From NCBI RefSeq assembly GCF_047345145.1, contig NZ_JBLFER010000002.1:868001-932000 (forward strand): 64,000 nt of DNA. Direction: 5' to 3'. Every line of letters starts with the position of its first letter. Position 1 is the first letter of the stretch. Source of the DNA: Maribacter_C sp047345145 (lineage in GTDB: Bacteria; Bacteroidota; Bacteroidia; Flavobacteriales; Flavobacteriaceae). Positions 18,300 to 26,380 of the stretch are shown here, one piece after another. The translations under genes and the position numbers were made by a program. The notes below the pieces were generated by a model. The model did no database searches and was not told the origin of the DNA. It saw only the letters and a program-made list of their open reading frames with translations.

Positions 18300-18624
18300 T
18301 ATTAGTGTATGTTTTTAATGTTTTTTTGGTCGTCTTATGGGTTGCCTCTAAGATCAAATAGCTTGAAGCGCCTATTTCTTCACTCAGCAATTCAATATCC
18401 CAATCGTCCAATTCTTCGTAGTGCGGAACGCTGATCAGATTATTTTTATATTGATACTCCAGCAAATTTAAATATGAAGTGAGTTGTTGGTTATTTCCTT
18501 GAATGCTGGAGGAAAATATGGAATTTAATAACAGACTGGCTATCATGAAAATAACAACAATCAATACGGTTGCGACCATAGTTTCCATAAGGGTAGCACC
18601 TTTTATTTTTCTTAATACAACCAT
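18289..18624 (-). CDS. Pseudopilin-like protein (GspI/PilV-like)
   Basis: The protein has 111 residues. The N-terminus RKIKG-ATLMETMVATVLIVVIF is a standard prepilin signal with Gly at -1 and Glu at +5, followed by one hydrophobic helix. The ETMVA motif is typical of GspI/PilV-type minor pseudopilins. The C-terminal part (about 40-111) is short and has no recognisable domain. It overlaps the upstream GspK-like gene by 13 bp and the downstream pseudopilin gene by 11 bp, which points to strict co-translation. Confidence 0.83.
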   Translation of the reverse strand: MVVLRKIKGATLMETMVATVLIVVIFMIASLLLNSIFSSSIQGNNQQLTSYLNLLEYQYKNNLISVPHYEELDDWDIELLSEEIGASSYLILEATHKTTKKTLKTYTNIAE

Positions 18625-19892
18625 TTCGTGATCGCTTTAAAACTGGTGTTGTTAGTCAAGGGCAGGCCTGTATATTCTCTTGGTAATCTGCTGCTATCAA
18701 TGGTGCCATTAAAAAAATGGTTTTGATAGATGCTACCACTTTCTAAGGCCACGAATCCATAGGTGTTTACACTGCCGAATACCTTACCTTTTAGCTCAAG
18801 ATTTTGCGCGCAATAGACTTCTCCCCAAACGACGGCATCGGTATCAATTTTTATTTGAGGATGGAATCTTTGTTGCTTTTCACCTTTCATCAGATAGACA
18901 ATACTTCCCTTAACTATGGATTTCTGTCCCACACTAATATCGGGCTTTCGAACGGTATTAGCGTTTTGATTATTTGTTGTGCTATGATTTACTACTAAGG
19001 CTGATGGATATTCTAAAATACAATTTCTTCCAACTTCTATATTTTTACTGGCGATAGCCTGGAAACTTCCAACAACTCCCTTTTTTACGATAATCTCAGG
19101 AGCTGATAATACGATGTCTTGCAACTGGCTAGTTGCCTCAACAATGATACGTCTGGTAGCGTGCACCTCAATATTTCCACTTAAGAAAACTCCTGACAAA
19201 ATAATTTCACTACCCTCAATAGTTTTTGTGGGAGCTTCAAAGGAGTTGGTAGCCTTTAAACCACGTTCTAATTTCAGGTTTTGGTTGTTTTTATTTGGGA
19301 TTCTATTTCGCGAAAATTGATTTACTCTTTGCACAAATTCTGAATTTAGCTGCGGTAAGCTACTCCTGCTCTGTCTTTGTCTTCCGTTGACCATTGAGGT
19401 GCCATAGAAAGAATTTCCTGCGATGTTTCCTGGGCGGATGCCTTGTTTGGGTAAGAAAGCATCTCCAGTTATTTTTGCGTTACCAACAATGATCAGTGGA
19501 CGTTGATTGTCTTCTAAGTAGAGTGCGGGAAGCATTTCTGAACTACTACTTCCTGCGAGAACACTTTTAACAAATCGATTTTTTTTAGATTTTGCTAGAA
19601 CAGTGTACTTTTCAAAAATTCCCCAATATTGGCGAAGGGCTCGCACTTCAATCGGACTATCACCAGGCAGTTCAATGTCTAAAGAATCATTCAGAACCAT
19701 ATTACTTTTTAAAGCCATGCTCAGTCCCAAATCAGCTGATTTTATTGTTTCTACAAGAAGTTCAGTTTTCTTTCCAAAGAGTGAATTCGTTTGTGCTAAA
19801 GTGATAAATGTGAGTAAGAGCAGTGCAATAACGACTCCCATAAAAAGAACGAACTGTAATGCTCCGGCTTTTATTTTAGTGTTCCATTTCAC
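18612..19892 (-). CDS. GspK/PilX-like single-pass protein with bactofilin-like repeats
   Basis: The protein has 426 residues from a GTG start (4-bp overlap with the upstream gene). The N-terminus KIKAG-ALQFVLFMGVVIALLLLTF resembles a prepilin helix that lacks Glu at +5, as GspK-type tip proteins do. The C-terminal half has short left-handed beta-repeat character (EIILSGVFLSGNIEVHA, IVLSAPEIIVKKGVVGSFQA, SKNIEVGRNCIL, SIVKGSIVYLMKG, VVWGEVYCAQNLELKGKVFG), which recalls polymer-forming bactofilin-like stacks. I do not recognise a named family. Membership of the pseudopilus tip complex is inferred from position. Confidence 0.7.
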   Translation of the reverse strand: MKWNTKIKAGALQFVLFMGVVIALLLLTFITLAQTNSLFGKKTELLVETIKSADLGLSMALKSNMVLNDSLDIELPGDSPIEVRALRQYWGIFEKYTVLAKSKKNRFVKSVLAGSSSSEMLPALYLEDNQRPLIIVGNAKITGDAFLPKQGIRPGNIAGNSFYGTSMVNGRQRQSRSSLPQLNSEFVQRVNQFSRNRIPNKNNQNLKLERGLKATNSFEAPTKTIEGSEIILSGVFLSGNIEVHATRRIIVEATSQLQDIVLSAPEIIVKKGVVGSFQAIASKNIEVGRNCILEYPSALVVNHSTTNNQNANTVRKPDISVGQKSIVKGSIVYLMKGEKQQRFHPQIKIDTDAVVWGEVYCAQNLELKGKVFGSVNTYGFVALESGSIYQNHFFNGTIDSSRLPREYTGLPLTNNTSFKAITKWLY

Positions 19893-20374
19893 TTTTGAAG
19901 TGTTATGGTTCTGGTTTTCTTGTTGGCCCGAATTTTAATAGAAGTAGCATTACCACGCACTAATTTTACCTTTTCAATTTCATTGCCAACACTCATAATA
20001 TGCTGCCGCCCATTTATAGTCACAAAATAAATATTTTCTTTGGTGTCTTTATCGGAAACAAAACCCGTATAAGTCACCGCTATTTCTGGAGGGAGAGGCG
20101 TCTTAAGTGCACTCCGTTTCACTTTCTTTTTTGCTTTTTTGGGTAAAGTACCTAAAAAGGGGTCGCGATAATCGGCAACGATGCTAAACTTTTCTTTTTC
20201 TTGTACTGGTTGGGGTTTAAAATCTATGGCACCTGTTTCCGTATTGCGTTCAGGTTCTGAAGTTATCGAAGAAAAAATACGATACCCGATGACTCCCCAA
20301 ATAAGGACTACCGCTCCTAAAAGTATATATGTTTTCGTGTTTTTTTTCACTTTTAACTTGTTGTGTACGGTCAC
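19889..20374 (-). CDS. PilP/GspC-like bitopic protein
   Basis: The protein has 161 residues from an apparent GTG start. A basic N-terminus is followed by one transmembrane helix (about 16-34, TYILLGAVVLIWGVIGYRIF), a periplasmic linker with the YRDPFLG motif that marks PilP/GspC-type proteins, a basic stretch, and a small beta domain (about 95-161; VTYTGFVSDKDTKENIYFVTINGRQHIMSVG) like the HR domain that docks to secretins. This predicts that a secretin gene exists elsewhere in the genome. The gene follows the FN3-like lipoprotein gene by 25 bp, a gap that contains an ATCGAGCGGAGTCGAGATG-type dispersed motif. Confidence 0.75.
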   Translation of the reverse strand: MTVHNKLKVKKNTKTYILLGAVVLIWGVIGYRIFSSITSEPERNTETGAIDFKPQPVQEKEKFSIVADYRDPFLGTLPKKAKKKVKRSALKTPLPPEIAVTYTGFVSDKDTKENIYFVTINGRQHIMSVGNEIEKVKLVRGNATSIKIRANKKTRTITLQK

Positions 20375-20400
20375 ATCGAGCGGAGTCGAGATGCGATGGT
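20371..20400. repeat. Short dispersed ATCGAG..CGAGATG motif
   Basis: ACATCGAGCGGAGTCGAGATG sits exactly in the 25-bp gap between two operon genes. Motifs of this form are scattered through many Bacteroidota genomes. Only one copy is in this window, so the repeat status rests on general knowledge. Confidence 0.35.
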
Positions 20401-21092
20401 TAATTAATAGTTAGTGTAAACACCGTAGAATCTGCACTTTTATTACCGCCAGCATCAAAGGCTTGCACCAACCAATAATAGGTATTACTATTTAGCGTGG
20501 TATCAAAAGCTTTATTTGCACCTAGCCCTTTCAGCTCTAAAGTCTGTAGCGTTTCATCGCTATAAATATAGATACTATCCCGTTCTGCAGTTCCAGGTAC
20601 ATCTTCACGCGACCAACTAAAGGAAACTGATGTTTCATCTTGAGCTGTACCGTCTGTAGGAGCAACTAGGGTTGGCGTATTGGGCGCAACCAAGTCAATA
20701 TTCTCATCTCCGTTTACAGTAAACGAGTTGGTGGTAAACGGGGTTTCAATACCTCCATTCAATCCTTTGACACGCCATTGATAGTTACCATTTAAAAGTG
20801 TTTTTTGAACTTTTGTTCCTAGTAGGCCTAATGAATCTTCTACGAAGAGGCTATCCAAAACAATTTGAGCGGCATTAGAAAAATTTGGTTGTGCTACTTC
20901 TACCTTATAGCCACGCGCATCTTCTAAAGCATTCCAATTGAAACTAACGGTATTGTCAGTCAGTATAGTTCCTTCTAATGGAGCGAGCACTGTAATCTCT
21001 TGTTCATTAATTTCGGGTACTTCAATGATATCATCACAGGCAGTGATTCCCCCTAAAATCAAAAACCAAAGTAGTTTACTTTTCAATCCCAT
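20400..21092 (-). CDS. FN3-like lipoprotein in pilin operon
   Basis: The protein has 230 residues with a lipobox ITAC (Cys19) followed by DD, and two fibronectin type III-like domains (about 35-128 and 135-230). Each has the pattern VSFNWNALEDARGYKVEVAQ / YQWRVKGLNGG and VSFSWSREDV / YYWLVQAFDAGGNKS. The architecture matches the lipoprotein at 9879. It may be a secretin-associated pilotin-like or surface-binding lipoprotein of the pseudopilus system, which is inference from the operon. It starts 1 bp after the stop of the preceding gene. Confidence 0.83.
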   Translation of the reverse strand: MGLKSKLLWFLILGGITACDDIIEVPEINEQEITVLAPLEGTILTDNTVSFNWNALEDARGYKVEVAQPNFSNAAQIVLDSLFVEDSLGLLGTKVQKTLLNGNYQWRVKGLNGGIETPFTTNSFTVNGDENIDLVAPNTPTLVAPTDGTAQDETSVSFSWSREDVPGTAERDSIYIYSDETLQTLELKGLGANKAFDTTLNSNTYYWLVQAFDAGGNKSADSTVFTLTIN

Positions 21093-21093
21093 T

Positions 21094-21825
21094 TTAAAAT
21101 TTTAAATACGACTTATCTGCAGTTACTTTTGATGCTTTTTTATAGGTGCCTTTGGGGCAGCTAGCATTCCCCGTCAAAATGGCCTCAATTCTTTTGCGGT
21201 GGTAGCGATCTTCTCCCCAGCAAAAAGAGGAAAAACCATAATCGAAAACTTCAAGATCTGAAAAAGGAATAGTGGTTTCTTTGGAATTTTTGGTCAAAAT
21301 CAAATACTTTCCGAGGGCATCATTTTCAGCGAGCTGCACCGTATTGGCCTCTAAGAGTTGCACCATAAGTACATCGGCGGCTGTAATATCAAAACGAGTG
21401 ACCATTTTATAAGAGTTGTCGGTAGCTAGGTAGTTTCGAATGTTGCTGTTTTCGCTAGCATTCAGTTGTTCTGTAATATTGATTTTATTTAGTAACTGCA
21501 ATCTCAAATACTTGGGTTTAATGGGTAAGGAATCGCGATAGGTAATCCCGTTAATTTTACCTGCTTTCACCATATGCGAAGTATAGGTGCCATAACTTGC
21601 CCGGTTAAAGGGGAGTTGTTGTACTGTAATCGCTATAGGCTGCTCCCAATTCGGGTTGCCCACTTGCTCAGTACTGGCGAACCACAATTTGCCTTTGGTG
21701 CGTACCATGCTTGCCAATTCAGGAAAGGTCAAGGCTGCCGCTTGCTGTTCTGATTTATACGTGCCACATGCTGAAAGTAGGCCAATGGCCAAAACGATAA
21801 CCGCAGTTTGAAAATGTCGTTTCAT
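21094..21825 (-). CDS. Lipoprotein of unknown function, first gene of the pilin operon
   Basis: The protein has 243 residues with a clear SPII signal (LLSAC, Cys20) and a mature soluble domain. Features seen: LASMVRTKGKLWFAST near the start, a central TRFDITAADVLMVQLLEANTV, and a Cys-containing end FDYGFSSFCWGEDRYHRKR / GNASCPKGTYKKA. I do not recognise a family. It appears to be the first gene of a seven-gene operon running to 16696, with the 311-bp region before it as the likely promoter. Confidence 0.75.
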   Translation of the reverse strand: MKRHFQTAVIVLAIGLLSACGTYKSEQQAAALTFPELASMVRTKGKLWFASTEQVGNPNWEQPIAITVQQLPFNRASYGTYTSHMVKAGKINGITYRDSLPIKPKYLRLQLLNKINITEQLNASENSNIRNYLATDNSYKMVTRFDITAADVLMVQLLEANTVQLAENDALGKYLILTKNSKETTIPFSDLEVFDYGFSSFCWGEDRYHRKRIEAILTGNASCPKGTYKKASKVTADKSYLKF

Positions 21826-22043
21826 AGTAAAAAACTAAGATTTAAAAATAGGGAATAATGTAGACTTAGAAGGAGTTTTGGACGATAAAATATGCTTGCT
21901 TTACCCTATAATTGTTAATGTCTAAAATGGGCGATTTCTTACTAGTTCAAAGATGAATGACTCAAAAGTAGCTTTATACTACTACCGCCAATTTACAATC
22001 GCTCCATATCGTTTGCAACTTGGCTACTTTTTCTATGAAAAAA
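21826..22043. other. Promoter-side intergenic region of the pilin operon
   Basis: This non-coding stretch lies between the pilin operon start and the REP-like element at 22044. I see no gene and no convincing hairpin, and I could not assign a promoter by eye. Confidence 0.5.
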
Positions 22044-22130
22044 CTAGAGCTACCAGCTCTGATTTTTTGATGTTCTATTCGTATTTCTTGCTCGGCACGC
22101 CACTCGTCACAGACGAGCACTAGCGGGGGT
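22044..22130. repeat. REP-like double-hairpin element, end of cassette 1
   Basis: Two hairpins are present: AGAGCT-ACC-AGCTCT (22046-22060) followed by TTTTTT, and CTCGTC-ACA-GACGAG (22103-22117) followed by CACTAGCGGGGGT. The same module ends the long inter-cassette repeats at 33280 and 57900. Here it stops 6 bp before the stop codon of the cassette-1 cargo gene and probably also acts as its transcription terminator. Confidence 0.75.
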
Positions 22131-22136
22131 CGGTAA

Positions 22137-22583
22137 TTAATTTTCCCATAAATTTGATTTTACCAAAAGCCAGTCACAGTCCTTTAGAAGATATACTGAT
22201 TTTATTCCTACTCCTTGGGCATCATACCTATAATAAATTTTCGCCGTATCTAGTATAATACTAATTTCTTTATATTCTAAATAGGCCTTTATTTTGGCTC
22301 GTTTGATTTTATTGGAGTCCAAGAATACAATTTGCTTGTTGAATTTATACAATCCCTTAACCTTATTTAAATGTTTGTTATTGTTAAGTACAATTAGTTC
22401 TTCTTGATTAAGATTATCTTGTACGTCATAGTATTGCTGTAATGATGGTAAATTAATACTTTTTAAAACTAAATTTTTATATTTTAAGGTATCAGAACAA
22501 GAAATAGCACTAGTTTTTTCAGAATTCATTTTTGTCTTATTTTGACATGCAACAAAAAGACACATAACAAATAAATATTTCAT
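22137..22583 (-). CDS. Lipoprotein, candidate immunity protein of RHS cassette 1
   Basis: The protein has 148 residues with a short SPII signal (LFVAC, Cys13). The mature part is Lys/Asn-rich with mixed alpha-beta character, ending VYLLKDCDWLLVKSNLWEN. No family is recognised. It starts 19 bp after the RHS B1 stop, the position where immunity genes follow polymorphic toxins. Export to the periplasm or outer membrane fits a toxin tip that is a secreted metallopeptidase. The immunity function is inference from position. Confidence 0.7.
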   Translation of the reverse strand: MKYLFVMCLFVACQNKTKMNSEKTSAISCSDTLKYKNLVLKSINLPSLQQYYDVQDNLNQEELIVLNNNKHLNKVKGLYKFNKQIVFLDSNKIKRAKIKAYLEYKEISIILDTAKIYYRYDAQGVGIKSVYLLKDCDWLLVKSNLWEN

Positions 22584-22602
22584 TTTTTCATCATTTAAGT
22601 AG

Positions 22603-25600
22603 TTATTCCTTTACCCAATTGCTTCCATCCCAAACATAATTGCCATCTTCTACATTATCAATATTGTTAATTAAATTATTTAACCCTTCTGCTTTCTTTT
22701 TATTCTCTGCTGCTTGTTTCTTTTTCTTTTCCGCTAGTGTCTTTTGCCACTGGTCAAACACCTTTTTTGCACTGTCATAATCACCAATATCTTCTCCATA
22801 TACATCTATTTCAAACAAATCCCCTTCTTCATCAGGGTAATCAATTCCATCTTGATCATCTCCATAGTGGACATATTCATGCAATATTGTAACTGCTATT
22901 AATAGCAAATATACATCTGCATCGGCTCCAGTAGCGTCTTCAAGAGCCTGAAGGAAATCCTTGTCAATTTTAATTTCTTTGGAATTTGTTCCAGGTGTAA
23001 ATTCTCCGATGGCCCCGTTCAAACCATCTGCGATTATTTTTGGGCCTTCGCCATAAGTCAAGCCCAATTTGATATCCTCTTTTGAAAGTTGACCATACTT
23101 CATTAGACCGTTAACAATAGAAGGGTTATTGATAACATCTTGAATGCCATTCTTTAAAAATTCTGCTAACCTTGGGTATTTTGCTGCAGTGTTAGCGTCC
23201 AATTCAAAATTACCATCGCTATCAATGTATTTTATTGGATTGTTAAATGCATATCTATATGGACTCCATTGAGGTGCCATATCCGACATTTTATCTATTA
23301 CGAACCATCTTCCTAAAGTAGCATCATAATTCCTGGCACTAAAATCTAGCCAATCCAAAGAACTTCCGTTGATATTATCTTCTTGTTCCTCCTTACCACC
23401 AAAGCCATATTTATGATTACGCCCATTTCGACCAAAATTATAGCCTTTATGTTTTAGTCCAAAAGGATAATAATTGTTCTCTTCCTGTATTTCAAGATTA
23501 GGGGTGCTATTTGAGCTTAGGTCTTTGTAAGACAGTCTGATATTACCCAAGTGGTCTTGAAATTGATAAATATAATCATAGCCCTGATTTAGGTCATCAA
23601 AATTTTTAGGTTCCACGTAACCTTCTGCTATACTAAAGAATTGTAATTTCACCCCACCCCCTGTGTTTTCATATATATAGTTTCCAGCATATTCGGTCAC
23701 TGTACCTGTACTTACAATTTTTTTCTGTTTAATACCAGTAGCGTCATAGACATAGGTTATTGAGCCACCAGAAATGCTTATTACTTCAGGTTGATTCAAG
23801 TGATTATAGCTAATACTAGTAATGTCCTTATTCGTATCCGTCTTCATATTGCCATTAGAATCATGGGTGTATTCTAGTGTCAATTCTGATCCATCTATAA
23901 AACCTTGTGTTGCACTTGCCTGGTTGTCATCATTCACTGCCTTCAATTGGTTTCCTATATAGGTATATGTTAGGTCATCCATAAGGCCGTAATCCGTTAC
24001 TAGACCACTATCATCAACCTGCGTATGCCCCATTCTGTTTAAAGTCATAATGTTCCCGTTCTTATCATAGGAGATATTCGATACATTATGAGGGCTGTTA
24101 GGAAGACCCGTTGCCCCTGTAATTCTGTTCAGTGCGTCATAGGTATACACGTAATTTCTACTAGCTGAACTACCAGCGATTGCATTATTGGCAGAATTCC
24201 AAACAGTTTGAGAAATGTTACCGTTATAGAGTCTTCTATTGGGGTCTCCCACATCGTTGTATTTGATGCCAAACGCAAATAGGTCATCGCCCATGGCATT
24301 CGGGTTGTTTATGCTTTTGAGCCAACTCCTTACATTATAAGTGTAATCCACAGTCTGTAGGCCTACTGAATTCAATACATTGTTAGCATCCGCATCTCCT
24401 CCTACTTTCTTTTTCTCCAATTGCGCTAATTCATCATACGTATTTAAAACAATCAATTCAGTCTCACCAGATCCTCCACCTGTAGCATTGGGGTCGATTC
24501 GTAAAACTACATTGGGTACAACAGTTGCGTTAGGCCTAACCACCATACTATTAGTAGCGATACGATCTGTATTAATGTACCCTGAGACGATTATATCAGC
24601 ATCTATACCATTACCACCAGCTTCACAAGAATCACTCAAGGTCTGATCACCCACACATTGCGTTTGTGCTAATAGTCTTCCCGAATGATCGTAGGTAAAA
24701 TTATCAATAGTAACAATGGTCGTTCCATTACGTGTATGGGCTGTTTTGGTTTTTAAAGTTTTTCCTATGAAATCCAATTCAGATGCAATGATATCGGTTG
24801 TACCTAAATAGTCATTCGTATTATGCGTGTAAATTGCTCTCGCCTTATCATCGTAAAGACTCACCGTTTTAATCCAATCATCGGTCTCAAGCACTTTTAC
24901 CAAACTTACGGTGGGTAGCCCTTTGGTGCGATTATCTGTAGCCTTTCCAAAAACACTGGTTGACGTAGGTGATCCTCCTAAGTCGTTAGTGGTAATATCA
25001 TAATCGTCATAGTAGTTTACGGTAAGCACTTCTGTAATACTATTTTGCGGATAGCCTTCGGGGGTGTAATTTATCGCCTTACCTCCAATAGCATTGGTAG
25101 TGTTTCCGGTTGTTCGCGTTGTCCAAAGAGTAAAAGTATCTGGCAGTGCAGTTACGGTATTTTGTAGGATGGGTCTATCGTCGGCAATAGTAGCTTTTCC
25201 AGTATAAGCAACCCTGCCATGTACATCATACTTGGTAAAGAGCCACTCGTTGCTTTTTCTTTGTTCTGCATCTTGCGTTAAGATGGGTAAGTCCAAATTA
25301 TTGTAAACAATATATTCTATTCCTTTACCAGGTATTTTTTTGGCTACCAGACGATTTCTAAAATCGTAGGAATACTGATAGCCTAGTGCGTTCATTTGAT
25401 TGTCTAGTTCGGTAAGGCTAGCCGTAGCACTTTCCATTTTAGGGGGCATTACATACGTAAGATTCCCAAAATCATCATATACATAATAGGTATCATGTGG
25501 GGCTTCATTTTGTGCTTGTTCACCGGCATCATTTGTGTCGCCATCTCCGTTTTTGTCCATAGCAGGTACGTCGGCATAGGTACGCTTAAGAATAACCCTA

Positions 25601-26364
25601 CCTGTTTTATCTTTGAACTCTTCTGTTGTATGGTTTTTTTGCCCTTCTTGATGATTCTCGTCTTTGGTTATAGTTTTAGAGAGTTCGCCAGCGGGGTAAT
25701 AGGTTCCTGACGAAAGTGAAGTAGTCTCATTATTCGAGGAAGAGAGGGTAACCGTGAACAGTCGTACGTTGTCATTTGCAGGGTCACTAACATTATCGGG
25801 GTTATGCGTATTACTGAGATAGGAATAACCAATGGCGTGATCGGTATCATCGGTACTGGTGATTTGCCAATCTTTACCTGGGGCACCTTGTTTGAGTGCG
25901 CGGTTTAAGGGTGACGCTTCTACGGTCTTCTCAGAATAGGCATTGATGTTTATGGTCGCAAGATTTTGAAAATCATTTGGGTATTTTGTGCCATAAAACT
26001 GTTGGGCATCTAAGGTACTACCAGGTTTATAGGCGCCACGGTCATATTGGGTTGAAGGAAAAGGAAGCCAATCACGAAGCATACGCCCATAAATGTCATA
26101 CTCATAAGGGGTTACCATATCAGCGCCTGTGGGAGATTGCCCAATACCTATGGTTTGCTGCCCTCGCCCTAAACCATCAAAGTATTGAATCGTTTCGATG
26201 ACATCACGTTCTAGTACAATTTCGTTACTGCTATTTTTCTCCTCCTGATAGGTACGTGATAGTATAAAATTACCATCACTGGGAACTGGAGGTGTATAAG
26301 GGGTTTCCTGCGCATTGGAAATAAGTCCGATTAATAATAGTTGTAAACTTAATATTTTTTTCAT
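22603..26364 (-). CDS. RHS B protein of cassette 1, DUF6443 with HEXXH metallopeptidase tip
   Basis: The protein has about 1253 residues, starting at the ATG at 26364 so that the signal peptide (MKKILSLQLLLIGLISNAQ) is N-terminal; an ATG at 26391 would add nine charged residues. DUF6443 (about 25-170) contains VIETIQYFDGLGRGQQ. RHS/YD repeats follow to about residue 1000, and the core ends with YYPFGLKHKG, DWLDFSARNYDATLGRW and NNPIKYIDSDG. The variable tip (last ~205 residues) contains HEYVHYGDD (codons 22881-22867), a HEXXH zinc site with a downstream EEGDLFEIDVYGED that could supply the third ligand. This is a Tox-MPTase-like peptidase. The N-terminus lacks the adhesive repeats of B2-B4, so this is the shortest B protein. 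Confidence 0.92.
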   Translation of the reverse strand: MKKILSLQLLLIGLISNAQETPYTPPVPSDGNFILSRTYQEEKNSSNEIVLERDVIETIQYFDGLGRGQQTIGIGQSPTGADMVTPYEYDIYGRMLRDWLPFPSTQYDRGAYKPGSTLDAQQFYGTKYPNDFQNLATININAYSEKTVEASPLNRALKQGAPGKDWQITSTDDTDHAIGYSYLSNTHNPDNVSDPANDNVRLFTVTLSSSNNETTSLSSGTYYPAGELSKTITKDENHQEGQKNHTTEEFKDKTGRVILKRTYADVPAMDKNGDGDTNDAGEQAQNEAPHDTYYVYDDFGNLTYVMPPKMESATASLTELDNQMNALGYQYSYDFRNRLVAKKIPGKGIEYIVYNNLDLPILTQDAEQRKSNEWLFTKYDVHGRVAYTGKATIADDRPILQNTVTALPDTFTLWTTRTTGNTTNAIGGKAINYTPEGYPQNSITEVLTVNYYDDYDITTNDLGGSPTSTSVFGKATDNRTKGLPTVSLVKVLETDDWIKTVSLYDDKARAIYTHNTNDYLGTTDIIASELDFIGKTLKTKTAHTRNGTTIVTIDNFTYDHSGRLLAQTQCVGDQTLSDSCEAGGNGIDADIIVSGYINTDRIATNSMVVRPNATVVPNVVLRIDPNATGGGSGETELIVLNTYDELAQLEKKKVGGDADANNVLNSVGLQTVDYTYNVRSWLKSINNPNAMGDDLFAFGIKYNDVGDPNRRLYNGNISQTVWNSANNAIAGSSASRNYVYTYDALNRITGATGLPNSPHNVSNISYDKNGNIMTLNRMGHTQVDDSGLVTDYGLMDDLTYTYIGNQLKAVNDDNQASATQGFIDGSELTLEYTHDSNGNMKTDTNKDITSISYNHLNQPEVISISGGSITYVYDATGIKQKKIVSTGTVTEYAGNYIYENTGGGVKLQFFSIAEGYVEPKNFDDLNQGYDYIYQFQDHLGNIRLSYKDLSSNSTPNLEIQEENNYYPFGLKHKGYNFGRNGRNHKYGFGGKEEQEDNINGSSLDWLDFSARNYDATLGRWFVIDKMSDMAPQWSPYRYAFNNPIKYIDSDGNFELDANTAAKYPRLAEFLKNGIQDVINNPSIVNGLMKYGQLSKEDIKLGLTYGEGPKIIADGLNGAIGEFTPGTNSKEIKIDKDFLQALEDATGADADVYLLLIAVTILHEYVHYGDDQDGIDYPDEEGDLFEIDVYGEDIGDYDSAKKVFDQWQKTLAEKKKKQAAENKKKAEGLNNLINNIDNVEDGNYVWDGSNWVKE
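24130..24670. repeat. Near-identical RHS-core block, copy 1
   Basis: This segment of RHS B1 is almost identical in DNA to 35640-35940 of B2, and in part (24160-24330) to 60410-60560 of B4. Identity falls away towards both gene ends. Confidence 0.75.
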
Positions 26365-26380
26365 CTTTCTATGCTTTTTA

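Noticed and set aside
22044..22130. Insertion sequence or MITE with target duplications
   Set aside because: Hairpins are present, but no terminal inverted repeats bounding a unit, no target-site duplication and no transposase were seen; REP-like is the safer description.
24380..24646. Plus-strand open frame of 88 codons recurring at 35646-35915 and partly at 48474 and 60685
   Set aside because: It is antisense to the near-identical RHS-core block, so its recurrence follows from conservation of the minus-strand coding sequence; it has no independent support.
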